From the NCBI RefSeq assembly GCF_036421855.1, contig NZ_JAZGOK010000007.1: DNA of 64,000 nt. One strand, 5' to 3'. Positions 29,329 to 37,851 of the stretch are shown piece after piece (the first letter of the stretch is position 1; each line of letters opens with the position of its first letter). The translations under genes and the position numbers were made by a program. The notes beneath the pieces were generated by a model. That model made no database searches. It saw only the letters and a list, made by a program, of their open reading frames with translations, and had not been told where the DNA came from. This DNA comes from Georgenia_B sunbinii (GTDB lineage: Bacteria; Actinomycetota; Actinomycetes; Actinomycetales; Actinomycetaceae).

Positions 29329-30887
29329 CCTTCACGCCACCGATCATCGACTGGGGGGCACTGACCCCCGTCCTCATCGTGCTCGGCGCCGGGCTGCTCG
29401 GCGTTCTCGTCGCCGCCTTCGTGCCTCGCCCGGCCCGCCGACCCACCCAGGTGGTGCTGGCGTTGCTCGCCGTCGCCGCCTCGCTCGTCGCCATCGTGTG
29501 GCGGTGGACGGTGCTCGAGGCCAACGGCCCCAGCGTGCTCGTCGGCGGCGCCCTCATCGAGGACGGCCCAGCGCTGCTCGCGCAGGGCCTGATCGCGCTC
29601 GTCTCGCTCATCGGCCTGCTCGTCATCGCCGACCGCTCCGAGTGGGGCGAGGACGCCTTCGCCTCCCAGGTGGCCAACCGCCCCGGCAGCCCCGAGGAGG
29701 CCGAGTCGGACCGCGCCGGCCAGTCGCAGACCGAGGTGTTCCCGCTCGTGCTGTTCGCGATCGGCGGCATGCTGCTGTTCCCGGCGTCCGGCGATCTCCT
29801 CATGATGTTCATCGCCCTCGAGGTGCTGTCGCTGCCGCTGTACCTGCTCTCCGGCATGGCACGCCGTCGTCGGCTGCTGTCGCAGGAGGCCGCGCTGAAG
29901 TACTTCGTGCTCGGCGCGTTCTCCTCGGCGTTCTTCCTCATGGGTGCCGCGCTGCTCTACGGCTTCTCGGGCAGCGTCCGGCTCTCCGAGCTCGCCACCG
30001 CGGTGCCCGCCACCGTGGGCATGGACGGGTTGCTGCTCGCCGGCAGCGTGCTGGTGATCATCGGCCTGCTGTTCAAGGTCGGCGCCGTGCCGTTCCACAT
30101 GTGGACCCCCGACGTCTACCAGGGCGCGCCGACCCCGATCACCGGGTTCATGGCGGCCGCCACCAAGATCGCCGCTTTCGGCGCGCTGCTGCGCTTCGTC
30201 TACGTCGTGACGCCGGGCCTCGAGTGGGACCTGGAGCCGCTGCTGTGGGGGATCGCGCTGGTGACTATGATCGTCGGCACCGCGATCGCCATCGTGCAGA
30301 CCGACATGAAGCGGATGCTCGCGTACTCCTCGATCGCGCACGCGGGTTTCGTCCTCGTCGGCGTCATCTCCTTCGAGCAGGACGGCATCTCCTCGGTGCT
30401 CTTCTACCTGCTCGCCTACGGCCTGGCGACCGTCGGTGCCTTCGCGATCGTGTCCGTCGTGCGGGAGCGAGCCGCGGACGGCACCGTGACCGCCGAGGCC
30501 TCGCACCTGTCGCAGTGGGCGGGCCTCGGTCGGCGCAGCCCCGCGCTGGCACTGGCGATGACGGTCTTCCTGCTGTCCTTCGCCGGGATCCCGCTCACCG
30601 CGGGCTTCGTCGGGAAGTTTGCGGTGTTCGCCGCCGCGGTCCAGGGCGGCGCCGTCGTGCTCGTCGTGCTCGCCGTGCTGGCCAGCGCGGCGGCGGCGTT
30701 CGTCTACATCCGGATCATCGTGCTCATGTTCTTCACCGAGCCGGACGGGGAGTCGACCACCGTGGTCCGCACCGAGGGCCTGACGACGATCGCGGTGGCG
30801 CTCTGCGCTGCCGGCACCGTGCTGCTGGGGGTGCTGCCCGGGCCGGTGCTCGACCTCGTCGCCCAGGCGGCCGTCTTCCTGCCATGA
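29325..30887 (+). CDS. nuoN: NADH-quinone oxidoreductase subunit N
   Basis: This is the third antiporter-like subunit (520 residues from GTG 29325). An open frame extends upstream to 29277, but that would lie inside nuoM, and the GTGA overlap decides the start. Family blocks are FIALEVLSLPLYLLSGM, EAALKYFVLGAFSSAFFL, FKVGAVPFHMWTPDVYQGAPTP and DMKRMLAYSSIAHAGF. It ends the complete nuoA-N set and overlaps the prenyl synthase gene by four bases. Confidence 0.96.
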   Translation: MTFTPPIIDWGALTPVLIVLGAGLLGVLVAAFVPRPARRPTQVVLALLAVAASLVAIVWRWTVLEANGPSVLVGGALIEDGPALLAQGLIALVSLIGLLVIADRSEWGEDAFASQVANRPGSPEEAESDRAGQSQTEVFPLVLFAIGGMLLFPASGDLLMMFIALEVLSLPLYLLSGMARRRRLLSQEAALKYFVLGAFSSAFFLMGAALLYGFSGSVRLSELATAVPATVGMDGLLLAGSVLVIIGLLFKVGAVPFHMWTPDVYQGAPTPITGFMAAATKIAAFGALLRFVYVVTPGLEWDLEPLLWGIALVTMIVGTAIAIVQTDMKRMLAYSSIAHAGFVLVGVISFEQDGISSVLFYLLAYGLATVGAFAIVSVVRERAADGTVTAEASHLSQWAGLGRRSPALALAMTVFLLSFAGIPLTAGFVGKFAVFAAAVQGGAVVLVVLAVLASAAAAFVYIRIIVLMFFTEPDGESTTVVRTEGLTTIAVALCAAGTVLLGVLPGPVLDLVAQAAVFLP

Positions 30888-31891
30888 CCTCCACCATGCT
30901 GCCGCTGGGCAACGACGGGCTCGTCGAACGGCTGACCCCTGCGATGGCTGAGGTCGAGGACCGGCTGATGGTCGCCGTCGCAGGCGCCGACGAGCTCGTC
31001 GACGGCCCGTCCCGGCACCTCGCCGCCGCTGGCGGCAAGCGGCTCCGCCCGGCGCTGACGTTGCTGGCGGCCGAGCTCGGCGACCCGGCGGGCCGTGAGG
31101 ACGTGCTGCGCGCGGCGGTGGCCGTCGAGCTCACCCACCTGGCGACGCTCTACCACGACGACGTCATGGATTCCGCGCCGCTGCGCCGCGGAGCTCCCAG
31201 CGCCCACGCGGTGTGGGACAACTCTGTCGCCATCCTCACCGGTGACCTGCTGTTCGCCCGGGCCTCGCGCCTGGTCGCCTCGCTCGGCGCGGACGCGGTC
31301 CGGGTGCACGCGGAGACCTTCGAGCGGCTCTGCCTCGGCCAGCTCCACGAGACGCTGGGGCCGCGTGACGGTGAGGACGCCATCGAGCACTACCTCCAGG
31401 TGCTCGCGGACAAGACCGGGTCCCTCATCGCGACCTCGGCGCTCTACGGCGCGCGGTTCAGCGGTGCCCCCGAGTCGGTGGGGGAGGTGCTCCAGCGCTA
31501 CGGCGAGAAGGTCGGCGTCGCCTTCCAGCTCGCCGACGACGTCATCGACCTCTCCTCCGACGCCGAGACCACTGGCAAGACCCCCGGCACCGACCTGCGC
31601 GAGGGCGTGGCGACCATGCCGGTGCTGCTGCTGCGCCGCCGGGCCGCCGAGGGCCGGCTGGACGACGCCGGCGCCGCGGTGCTCGACCAACTGGCCGCGG
31701 ACCTGGGCCCGGACGACGCGCTGCGGCGGGTGGTCGAGCTGTTGAGCGGTCACGACGTCGTCGAGGAGGCCCGCGAGCTCGCCAACGCCTGGGCTCGCGA
31801 CGCCGTCGCCGAGCTGGACGCGCTGCCCGACGGCGAGGTGAAGGAGGCGCTGCGCGCCTTCGCCACCATCATGGTCGACCGCCTCGCCTAA
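30884..31891 (+). CDS. Long-chain polyprenyl diphosphate synthase, probably for the menaquinone side chain
   Basis: This trans-isoprenyl diphosphate synthase (335 residues) condenses isopentenyl diphosphate onto an allylic primer. It has GGKRLRPAL, the first Asp-rich motif LYHDDVMD with RRG following, KTGSLIATSA, and the second Asp-rich motif FQLADDVIDL. The start ATG overlaps the nuoN stop, so it is the last gene of the nuo transcript. Gene order and the nearby men genes suggest it makes the menaquinone tail; the chain length cannot be read with confidence. Confidence 0.9.
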   Translation: MTSTMLPLGNDGLVERLTPAMAEVEDRLMVAVAGADELVDGPSRHLAAAGGKRLRPALTLLAAELGDPAGREDVLRAAVAVELTHLATLYHDDVMDSAPLRRGAPSAHAVWDNSVAILTGDLLFARASRLVASLGADAVRVHAETFERLCLGQLHETLGPRDGEDAIEHYLQVLADKTGSLIATSALYGARFSGAPESVGEVLQRYGEKVGVAFQLADDVIDLSSDAETTGKTPGTDLREGVATMPVLLLRRRAAEGRLDDAGAAVLDQLAADLGPDDALRRVVELLSGHDVVEEARELANAWARDAVAELDALPDGEVKEALRAFATIMVDRLA

Positions 31892-31903
31892 CCCCTCGTC
31901 CCC

Positions 31904-32029
31904 GACAGCACACTTCTCGCCGACAGCAGACTGGTCAGCGAGAGCAGGATTGTCGCCGACAGCAGACTTCTCGCCGAGAGCGGGATTGTCGCCGACAGCA
32001 GACTTCTCGCCGAGAGCGGGATTGTCGAC
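31904..32029 (+). repeat. Seven tandem 18-bp repeat units, intergenic
   Basis: Units start at 31904, 31922, 31940, 31958, 31976, 31994 and 32012, each exactly 18 bases. GACAGC-type and GAGAGC-type units alternate in the last five, so a 36-base higher period is visible there. Cores are like GACAGCAGACTTCTC and GAGAGCGGGATTGTC. The array starts 12 bases after the prenyl synthase stop. The rest of the gap to fprA (32030-32131) contains a TAGACT hexamer near 32090 that may be the fprA -10 element. Confidence 0.95.
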
Positions 32030-32131
32030 GGCGCCGGCAGGGTGGCGCGGGCCACAGCCGAGGTGCGCACCGGGCACAGCAACTAGACTGGTTCGCGGAC
32101 ATCCCACCCGCACCTGACCAGACGAGGCTTT

Positions 32132-33502
32132 GTGACCAGCTCCTCCCCGCTGCGCGTCGCGATCATCGGCGCCGGCCCCGCCGGCATCTACGCCGCCGAC
32201 ATCCTGTCGAAGACCGACCTCGACGTGTCGATCGACCTCATCGAGCGTCTCCCGGTGCCGTTCGGCCTGGTGCGCTACGGCGTCGCCCCGGACCACCCGC
32301 GGATCAAGCAGATCATCGTCGCGCTGCAGAAGATCCTCGCGCGCGGTGACATCCGCTTCGTCGGCAACGTCGACGTCGGTACCGACGTGACCATCGAGGA
32401 GATGCGCGAGCACTACGACGCCGTCGTCATCTCCACCGGCGCGGACACCGACGCGCCGCTGCCGATCCCGGGCATCGACCTGCCCGGCAGCTACGGCGCG
32501 GCCGACTTCGTCTCGTGGTACGACGGCCACCCCGATGTACCGCGGAGCTGGCCGCTGGAGGCCAGCAGCGTCGCGGTGCTCGGCGTCGGCAACGTCGCCC
32601 TGGACGTCGCGCGCATCCTGGCCAAGCACGTCGAGGACCTGCTGCCCACCGACGTCCCCGCCAACGTCGTCGAAGGCCTGCGGCAGAGCCCGGTGACCGA
32701 CGTCCACATCTTCGGCCGGCGTGGCCCCGCGCAGGTGAAGTTCACCCCGCTGGAGCTGCGTGAGCTCGGCAAGGTGCCCGACGTCGACGTCGTCGTCTAC
32801 CCGGAGGACTTCGAGTTCGACGAGGGCTCGATGGCGGCCATCCGGTCGACCAACCAGACCAAGCAGGTCGTCAAGACCCTCACCGACTGGACGCTGCGCG
32901 ATCCCGAGGAGCTGACCGCCTCCCGCCGCATCCACCTGCACTTCCTCCACCGGCCGGTGGAGATCGTCGGGGACGACGCCGTCACGGCCATCCGCACCGA
33001 GCGCACCGAGCTCGTCGGCGACGGCACGGCACGGGGGACCGGGGAGATCGTGGAGACGCCGGTGCAGGCCGTCTACCGCGCCGTCGGCTACTTCAGCTCG
33101 CCGATCCCCGGCGTGCCGTTCGACGCCGTCGGCGGGGTCGTGCCCAACGACGAGGGCCGGGTGCTGGACGAGGACGGCGAGCGGATCCCCGGGCTGTACG
33201 CGACCGGCTGGATCAAGCGCGGGCCCGTCGGCCTCATCGGCTCGACCAAGTCCGACGCCCAGCAGACCATCGGCCACCTCGTGACAGACGTCGCCGAAGG
33301 CCTCGTCGCCGGCCGGGTGCCTGGGTCCCCGGACGGGCTGCTCGCCGCGCTCGAGGAGCGCCACTCGCGGCTGACGTCCTGGTCCGGCTGGGAACTGCTG
33401 GACGCCTACGAGCGTTCACTGGGTGAGGCCGAGGGACGCGAGCGCGTCAAGGTCGTCCCCCGCGAGGAGATGACCTCGGTGAGTCGAGGCGAGGAGCAGT
33501 AA
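32132..33502 (+). CDS. fprA: Ferredoxin/flavodoxin-NADP+ reductase, FprA type
   Basis: This FAD enzyme of the adrenodoxin-reductase-like family (456 residues, GTG start) moves electrons between NADPH and ferredoxins. It has AIIGAGPAGIYAAD (FAD dinucleotide fold), RYGVAPDHPRIKQI, VLGVGNVALDVARIL (NADP fold), FGRRGPAQVKFTP, and the C-terminal GWIKRGPVGLIGSTKSDAQQTI block. It is close to M. tuberculosis FprA in architecture, but no ferredoxin gene is beside it. htpX follows after three bases and is likely co-transcribed. Confidence 0.93.
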   Translation: MTSSSPLRVAIIGAGPAGIYAADILSKTDLDVSIDLIERLPVPFGLVRYGVAPDHPRIKQIIVALQKILARGDIRFVGNVDVGTDVTIEEMREHYDAVVISTGADTDAPLPIPGIDLPGSYGAADFVSWYDGHPDVPRSWPLEASSVAVLGVGNVALDVARILAKHVEDLLPTDVPANVVEGLRQSPVTDVHIFGRRGPAQVKFTPLELRELGKVPDVDVVVYPEDFEFDEGSMAAIRSTNQTKQVVKTLTDWTLRDPEELTASRRIHLHFLHRPVEIVGDDAVTAIRTERTELVGDGTARGTGEIVETPVQAVYRAVGYFSSPIPGVPFDAVGGVVPNDEGRVLDEDGERIPGLYATGWIKRGPVGLIGSTKSDAQQTIGHLVTDVAEGLVAGRVPGSPDGLLAALEERHSRLTSWSGWELLDAYERSLGEAEGRERVKVVPREEMTSVSRGEEQ

Positions 33503-33505
33503 CCG

Positions 33506-34381
33506 GTGGGCGCTGGTAGACGACACTTCAACGGGGTGAAGACGGCGGCACTCTTCGGGGTGCTGTGGGTCGTCCTGCTCGGTATCGGCGCCCTCATCGC
33601 CAACAGCACCGGCTCCGGTGGGTTCATCTGGGTGTTCGCCCTCATCGGGCTCGCCACGACCGCTTACAGCTACTGGAACTCGGACAAGATCGCGATCCGT
33701 GCGATGGGCGCCCGGCCGGTGTCCGAGGCGGAGGCCCCGGCGATGTACCGGATCGTCCGCGAGCTGTCGACGACGGCGCACCAGCCGATGCCGCGCCTGT
33801 ACATCTCCCCGACGGCGCAGCCGAACGCCTTCGCCACCGGCCGCAACCCGCGCAACGCCGCGGTGTGCTGCACCGCCGGCATCCTGCAGATCCTCGACGA
33901 GCGTGAGCTGCGCGGGGTCCTGGGTCACGAGCTCATGCACGTGTACAACCGCGACATCCTCACGTCGTCGGTGGCCGCGGCGGTCGCCGGCCTCATCACA
34001 TCGGTGGCGCAGTTCCTGCTGTTCTTCGGCGGCGGCCGAGGCCGTCAGGGCAACCCGCTGGCGATGATCGCGGTCGCGCTGCTGGCGCCGATCGCGGCCT
34101 CGCTCATCCAGGTGGCGATCTCCCGGACCCGGGAGTACGACGCCGACGAGGACGGCGCGCTGCTCACCGGCGACCCGATGGCGCTGGCCTCGGCACTGGC
34201 GAAGCTCGAGCGCGGCACCGTCGCGGCGCCGCTCGCCCCGGAGCCGAAGCTCGAGGGCGTCTCGCACATGATGATCGCCAACCCGTTCCGCGGCTCGAAG
34301 GTGGCACGGATGTTCGCCACCCACCCGCCGATGGCCGACCGCATCGCCCGCCTCGAGACGATGGCTGGCTACCGCCGCTGA
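33506..34381 (+). CDS. htpX: HtpX-like membrane zinc metalloprotease
   Basis: This M48B-family protease (291 residues, GTG start) degrades damaged membrane proteins. It has two N-terminal helices (about 11-55), the zinc site HELMH (VLGHELMHVYNRDIL), two more hydrophobic segments, and the third zinc ligand region SRTREYDADEDGA. The stop codon lies inside a hairpin shared with convergent yajQ. Confidence 0.94.
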   Translation: MGAGRRHFNGVKTAALFGVLWVVLLGIGALIANSTGSGGFIWVFALIGLATTAYSYWNSDKIAIRAMGARPVSEAEAPAMYRIVRELSTTAHQPMPRLYISPTAQPNAFATGRNPRNAAVCCTAGILQILDERELRGVLGHELMHVYNRDILTSSVAAAVAGLITSVAQFLLFFGGGRGRQGNPLAMIAVALLAPIAASLIQVAISRTREYDADEDGALLTGDPMALASALAKLERGTVAAPLAPEPKLEGVSHMMIANPFRGSKVARMFATHPPMADRIARLETMAGYRR

Positions 34382-34406
34382 GCGGCCGGCCCCGCAGCCT
34401 CAGCGG
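34375..34406. terminator. Hairpin between convergent htpX and yajQ, containing both stop codons
   Basis: CCGCTGAG (34375-34382) pairs with CTCAGCGG (34399-34406), an 8-bp stem with a 16-base loop. Both TGA stops (34379-34381 plus; 34400-34402 minus) lie in the stem, the same arrangement as at 8066-8089. There is no T-run. Confidence 0.5.
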
Positions 34407-34903
34407 TAGTTGATGAACTGCAGGGCGGCGTCGATGTCCTCGGCGCCCTTGAGCAGCGCGATGATCTCCTGGAGGTCGTCGCGCTTCTTGGAGGACACGC
34501 GCACCTCGTCCCCGGTGATCTGGGTCTTGACGCCCTTGGGGCCTTCGTCGCGGATGAGCTTGGTGATCTTCTTCGCGTTCTCCGAGCTCAGGCCCTCCTT
34601 GAGGGTCCCCACGAGCCGGTACTCCTTGCCCGAGGCCTGCGGCTCGTTCTCGCCGGTGTCCAGCGCCTTGAGGGACACACCCCGGCGGATGAGCTTGGTC
34701 TGCAGCACGTCGAGGATCGCCAGTACCCGCTCGTCGGAGTTGGCCGTCATGACGATGGCGTCCTCGCCGCTCCACTCGATCGACCCGCCGACCCCCTTGA
34801 AGTCGTAGCGCTGGGCGATCTCCTTGGAGGCCTGGTTGAGGGCGTTGTCGACTTCCTGCCGGTCGATCTTGCTCACGACGTCGAAGGACGAGTCGGCTGC
34901 CAT
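34400..34903 (-). CDS. YajQ-family nucleotide-binding protein (UPF0234)
   Basis: This 167-residue protein matches the YajQ family throughout: SSFDVVSKIDRQEVDNALNQ at the N-terminus, RYDFKG, LIRRGVS, and ITKLIRDEGPKGVKTQI near the C-terminus. Members have been described as binding cyclic di-GMP in some bacteria and as ribonucleotide-interacting in others, so the role here is open. The ATG at 34901-34903 follows a purine-rich stretch. It is likely a single-gene transcript. Confidence 0.92.
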   Translation of the reverse strand: MAADSSFDVVSKIDRQEVDNALNQASKEIAQRYDFKGVGGSIEWSGEDAIVMTANSDERVLAILDVLQTKLIRRGVSLKALDTGENEPQASGKEYRLVGTLKEGLSSENAKKITKLIRDEGPKGVKTQITGDEVRVSSKKRDDLQEIIALLKGAEDIDAALQFINYR

Positions 34904-35023
34904 GGGTGCTCCTAGGGTCGGGGTGCGGGGCCGGTCGGCCGGTGTGAGAATGCCGACAGTGCCCGGTTAGGTCCACTCGCGTCTGGTTGGTATTCTTCCA
35001 TCCGCGTCCTTCATGGACCATAC

Positions 35024-35104
35024 GGCGGGTTGCCCGAGCGGCCAAAGGGAGCTGACTGTAAATCAGCCGCGCAAGCTACGAAGGTTCGAATCCTTCACTC
35101 GCCA
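35024..35104 (+). tRNA. tRNA-Tyr (anticodon GTA)
   Basis: This 81-base class II tRNA has a long variable arm. The acceptor stem GGCGGGT pairs with ACTCGCC (one G-T pair). The anticodon arm GCTGA-CTGTAAA-TCAGC puts GTA at 35058-35060. The T-arm contains GGTTCGAATCC. CCA is not encoded after the discriminator A. Confidence 0.96.
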
Positions 35105-35240
35105 CGGACCGGCCCGTCACCTGAGGTGGCGGGCCGCTCGTGTCTCCGGCCTCCGGCACGCCGCTGCGCGCAGTGGTGACGAAGGCCACGTCGGGCCGAT
35201 TTCCTCCGGGCGGCCAGGAGCGGGTAGGCTCGTCGGCGTT

Positions 35241-35313
35241 GCCCCGATAGCTCAGTCGGCAGAGCGTCTCCATGGTAAGGAGAAGGTCAAGGGTTCGATT
35301 CCCTTTCGGGGCT
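35241..35313 (+). tRNA. tRNA-Thr (anticodon GGT)
   Basis: This 73-base cloverleaf has acceptor GCCCCGA / TCGGGGC, D-arm GCTC-GAGC, anticodon arm TCTCC-ATGGTAA-GGAGA with GGT at 35274-35276, and T-arm GGGTTCGATTCCC. CCA is not encoded. Confidence 0.96.
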
Positions 35314-35374
35314 CAGATCGACGTCGCGTCGTCCGTCACGGTAGTGTGGCGAGCCGTCCATGGCGGAGGATCAT

Positions 35375-35448
35375 GGCGGGGTAGCTCAGGTGGTTAGAGC
35401 ACACGGCTCATAATCGTGGTGTCGCGGGTTCAAGTCCCGCCCCCGCTA
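35375..35448 (+). tRNA. tRNA-Met (anticodon CAT)
   Basis: This 74-base cloverleaf has acceptor GGCGGGG / CCCCGCT (terminal G-T), D-arm GCTC-GAGC, anticodon arm CACGG-CTCATAA-TCGTG with CAT at 35409-35411, and T-arm GCGGGTTCAAGTCCCGC. An elongator is favoured by context: mycobacteria have tRNA-Thr, tRNA-Met and rpmG in the same order. An Ile2 (lysidine) tRNA with CAT cannot be fully excluded. Confidence 0.93.
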
Positions 35449-35500
35449 CTGAACGACTACGGCTCCGGGTTCCGGTGCCCCGATGAACGCGAGGAAACAC

Positions 35501-35671
35501 GTGGCCAGCAAGTCAAGCGACGTTCGCCCCAAGATCACGCTCGCCTGCGAGCAGTGCAAGGAGCGCAACTACATCACCAAGAAGAACCGTCGGAACAACC
35601 CCGACCGGCTCGAGATGAAGAAGTTCTGCCCGCGCGACAACGCTCACACGGTCCACCGCGAGACCCGCTGA
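35501..35671 (+). CDS. rpmG: 50S ribosomal protein L33, with an incomplete zinc site
   Basis: This L33 has 56 residues from GTG 35501, which follows GAGGAAAC. The in-frame ATG at 35483 would add six atypical residues. The body SDVRPKITLACEQCKERNYI and KKNRRNNPDRLEMKKFCPRD is standard. Zinc-binding L33 has two CxxC pairs. Here the first pair is intact (CEQC), but the second reads CPRD, so the fourth ligand is Asp. It could be a transition to the zinc-free type or a site with an Asp ligand. Confidence 0.93.
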   Translation: MASKSSDVRPKITLACEQCKERNYITKKNRRNNPDRLEMKKFCPRDNAHTVHRETR

Positions 35672-35697
35672 TCGGTCTCCTGGCCTAGGCTTGTCAG

Positions 35698-36171
35698 GTG
35701 ACTGACAACGCCCCCCGCCCCACCAGCGTCAACCTGACGCTCGTGGGGCGTGTTTTTTCCCCGAGCGAGACCTACCGGGTCAGCGCCGCGAAGATCGCCG
35801 AGATGGCCGCGGCGACCGGCAGCGAGCATCCCGCGCACACCGACCCCGCCGCGGCGAGGGCGTTGGGCTACGACGACGTCGTCGCGCCCCCGACCTTCGC
35901 GGTGGTGCTGGCGCAGCGGGCTGAGCAGGCCTACATCGCCGACCCGGAGTCGGGTATCGACTTCTCTCGCGTCGTCCACGCCGAGGAGCGGTTCACCCAC
36001 CACCGCCCGATCATCGCGGGGGACCGGCTGCGCACCACGGTGCACGTCGACTCGTTGACCGAGCGGGCCGGGATCGCGATGGTTGCCACCCGCGCCGAGA
36101 TCGCCGACGAGGCCGGTGAGCCGGTCGCCACCGTCCGGTCCACGCTGGCCGTACGCGGAGAGGGACGCTGA
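35698..36171 (+). CDS. MaoC/FAS1-type dehydratase N-terminal protein, HadA-like
   Basis: This hot-dog-fold protein (157 residues, GTG start) resembles HadA, the substrate-binding half of the heterodimeric (3R)-hydroxyacyl-ACP dehydratase. It has SEHPAHTDPAAARALGYDDVVAPPTFA and FTHHRPIIAGDRL. The catalytic Asp/His hydratase motif is expected on the partner HadB, whose start overlaps by one base. Gene order tRNA-rpmG-hadA-hadB is as in mycobacteria. Without mycolates, a role in ordinary fatty-acid or other acyl-thioester metabolism is more likely. Confidence 0.86.
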   Translation: MTDNAPRPTSVNLTLVGRVFSPSETYRVSAAKIAEMAAATGSEHPAHTDPAAARALGYDDVVAPPTFAVVLAQRAEQAYIADPESGIDFSRVVHAEERFTHHRPIIAGDRLRTTVHVDSLTERAGIAMVATRAEIADEAGEPVATVRSTLAVRGEGR

Positions 36172-36584
36172 TGGCCCGCGACGAGCTCACCGTGGGTGAG
36201 GAGCTGTTCGCCCGGACCTACCCGATCGACCGTGCCCGGCTGGTCCGCTACGCGGGCGCCTCCGGGGACTTCAACCCGATCCACTACAACGAGCGCTTCG
36301 CCCGCGAGGTCGGCCTCGACGGGGTCATCGCCCACGGCATGGCCACCATGGGGCTTGCGGCGGCCGCTGTCGCCGACTGGGCGGGCGACCCGGGCGCCGT
36401 CGTCGACTACGGCGTGCGCTTCACCCGCCCGATCGTCGTGCCCGACCCGGGCAGCGTCGATGTCGAGGTCCGGGGCAAGGTCGGCGCGCTCGACGACGAC
36501 GGCGTGGTGCGGGTAGACCTGACCGTCACCGTGGCGGGCAAGAGCGTGCTGGCCAAGGCGCAGGCCCGGGTCCGACGGCGGTGA
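36171..36584 (+). CDS. MaoC-family dehydratase, HadB-like catalytic subunit
   Basis: This 137-residue hot-dog protein has the hydratase-2 motif YAGASGDFNPIHYNERFARE, with the catalytic Asp and His, followed by GVIAHGMATMGLAA. It pairs with the HadA-like protein encoded upstream. The ATG shares a base with the upstream TGA, and its own TGA overlaps the GTG of the MFS gene by four bases. No hadC follows. Confidence 0.9.
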   Translation: MARDELTVGEELFARTYPIDRARLVRYAGASGDFNPIHYNERFAREVGLDGVIAHGMATMGLAAAAVADWAGDPGAVVDYGVRFTRPIVVPDPGSVDVEVRGKVGALDDDGVVRVDLTVTVAGKSVLAKAQARVRRR

Positions 36585-37792
36585 CCGGGGCGCGAGCCCC
36601 GGGTATCGGCCGCCGCGCGACGGTCGCGGTCCTGGTCACCTTCGCGCTCAACGGCTTCCTCTTCGCCAACTGGGTCTCCCGGCTGCCGGCCGTACGAGAC
36701 CTGCTCGGGCTGGGGCCGGGCCAGATGGGGCTGCTGCTGCTCATCGGCTCCGCCGGCTCGCTGCTCGCGCTGCCGCTCACCGGCGGCGTCGCCCAGCGGT
36801 TCGGCACCGCCCGCACGGTGCTCGGTGCGAGCACGGTGTCCGCCGCGGGCTTCGGCGTCATGGTCCTCGGGCTGCACGCCGGCATCGTGGGCGTGCTCGC
36901 TGCCGGGCTGCTCCTCGCGATGGTGGGGGTTGCCGGCTGGGACGTGGCGATGAACCTCGAGGGCGGCGCCGTCGAGCACGTCGTCGAGCGCCAGATCATG
37001 CCGCGGTTCCACGCTGCCTTCTCGATGGGCACGGTGGCCGGCGCGGGCGTGGGGGCACTGACCGCGCTCGGGCACGTACCGGTGACCGTCCACCTCGCCG
37101 TCGTCGCCCTCGTCGTCGCGCTGGGGGTGGCGGTCGCCGTCCGCGGGTTCCTGCCGTTCGCCCCGGCCACAACGGCGGCCGGCCACGGTCGGCGCCGGCA
37201 GCTCGCCGCGGCGCTCGGCGGCTGGCGGGAGGGGCGCACCGTGCTGCTCGGCGTCATGGTGCTCGCCTTCGCGCTCACCGAGGGCGCCGCCAACGACTGG
37301 CTGGCGCTGAGCGTCGTCGACGGCTTCGGTACGTCCGACGCCGTCGGTGCGGTCGGCTTCGGGGTGTTCGTGACCGCGATGACCCTCATGCGGCTGGCGG
37401 GGGAGCGGCTGCTCGCCCGGTTCGGCCGGGTGCTCGTGCTGCGGGGCACCACCGTGCTCGCCCTGTGCGGCCTGCTGCTGTTCGGGCTCTCCCCGTGGCT
37501 GTGGCTCTCGCTCGCCGGCGCGGTGCTGTGGGGCCTCGGCGCGGCCCTCGGCTTCCCGGTGGGGATGAGCGCCGCCGGCGACGAGCCGCTCAAGGCGGCG
37601 ATGCGGGTCTCGGTGGTCTCGACCGTCGGGTACACCGCGTTCCTCACCGGACCGCCGCTGCTCGGGCTGCTCGCCGACCACGTGGGGTATCGCCACGCGC
37701 TGCTGGCGATCGCCGTCCCGCTCGTCGTCGGCTTCTGCCTCAGCGGCGTGGCACGGCCGGCGGCAGCGCGACCGGCGCGACCGGCGGGCTGA
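36581..37792 (+). CDS. Major facilitator superfamily transporter
   Basis: This 403-residue integral membrane protein has about 12 hydrophobic segments. Its N-terminal half has the pattern FALNGFLFANWVSRLPAVRD and LTGGVAQRFGTART, typical of MFS sugar- or drug-type carriers (YbjJ-like in outline). GTG start, overlapping the hadB stop. The substrate is unknown and the operon gives no clue, since fatty-acid enzymes precede and murB follows. Confidence 0.85.
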   Translation: MTGARAPGIGRRATVAVLVTFALNGFLFANWVSRLPAVRDLLGLGPGQMGLLLLIGSAGSLLALPLTGGVAQRFGTARTVLGASTVSAAGFGVMVLGLHAGIVGVLAAGLLLAMVGVAGWDVAMNLEGGAVEHVVERQIMPRFHAAFSMGTVAGAGVGALTALGHVPVTVHLAVVALVVALGVAVAVRGFLPFAPATTAAGHGRRRQLAAALGGWREGRTVLLGVMVLAFALTEGAANDWLALSVVDGFGTSDAVGAVGFGVFVTAMTLMRLAGERLLARFGRVLVLRGTTVLALCGLLLFGLSPWLWLSLAGAVLWGLGAALGFPVGMSAAGDEPLKAAMRVSVVSTVGYTAFLTGPPLLGLLADHVGYRHALLAIAVPLVVGFCLSGVARPAAARPARPAG

Positions 37793-37851
37793 CCCAGCGC
37801 GGTGCCGGCCGGCGCGCACCCAGGTCGTCGCCGCCCGGTTAGATTGGTCCG

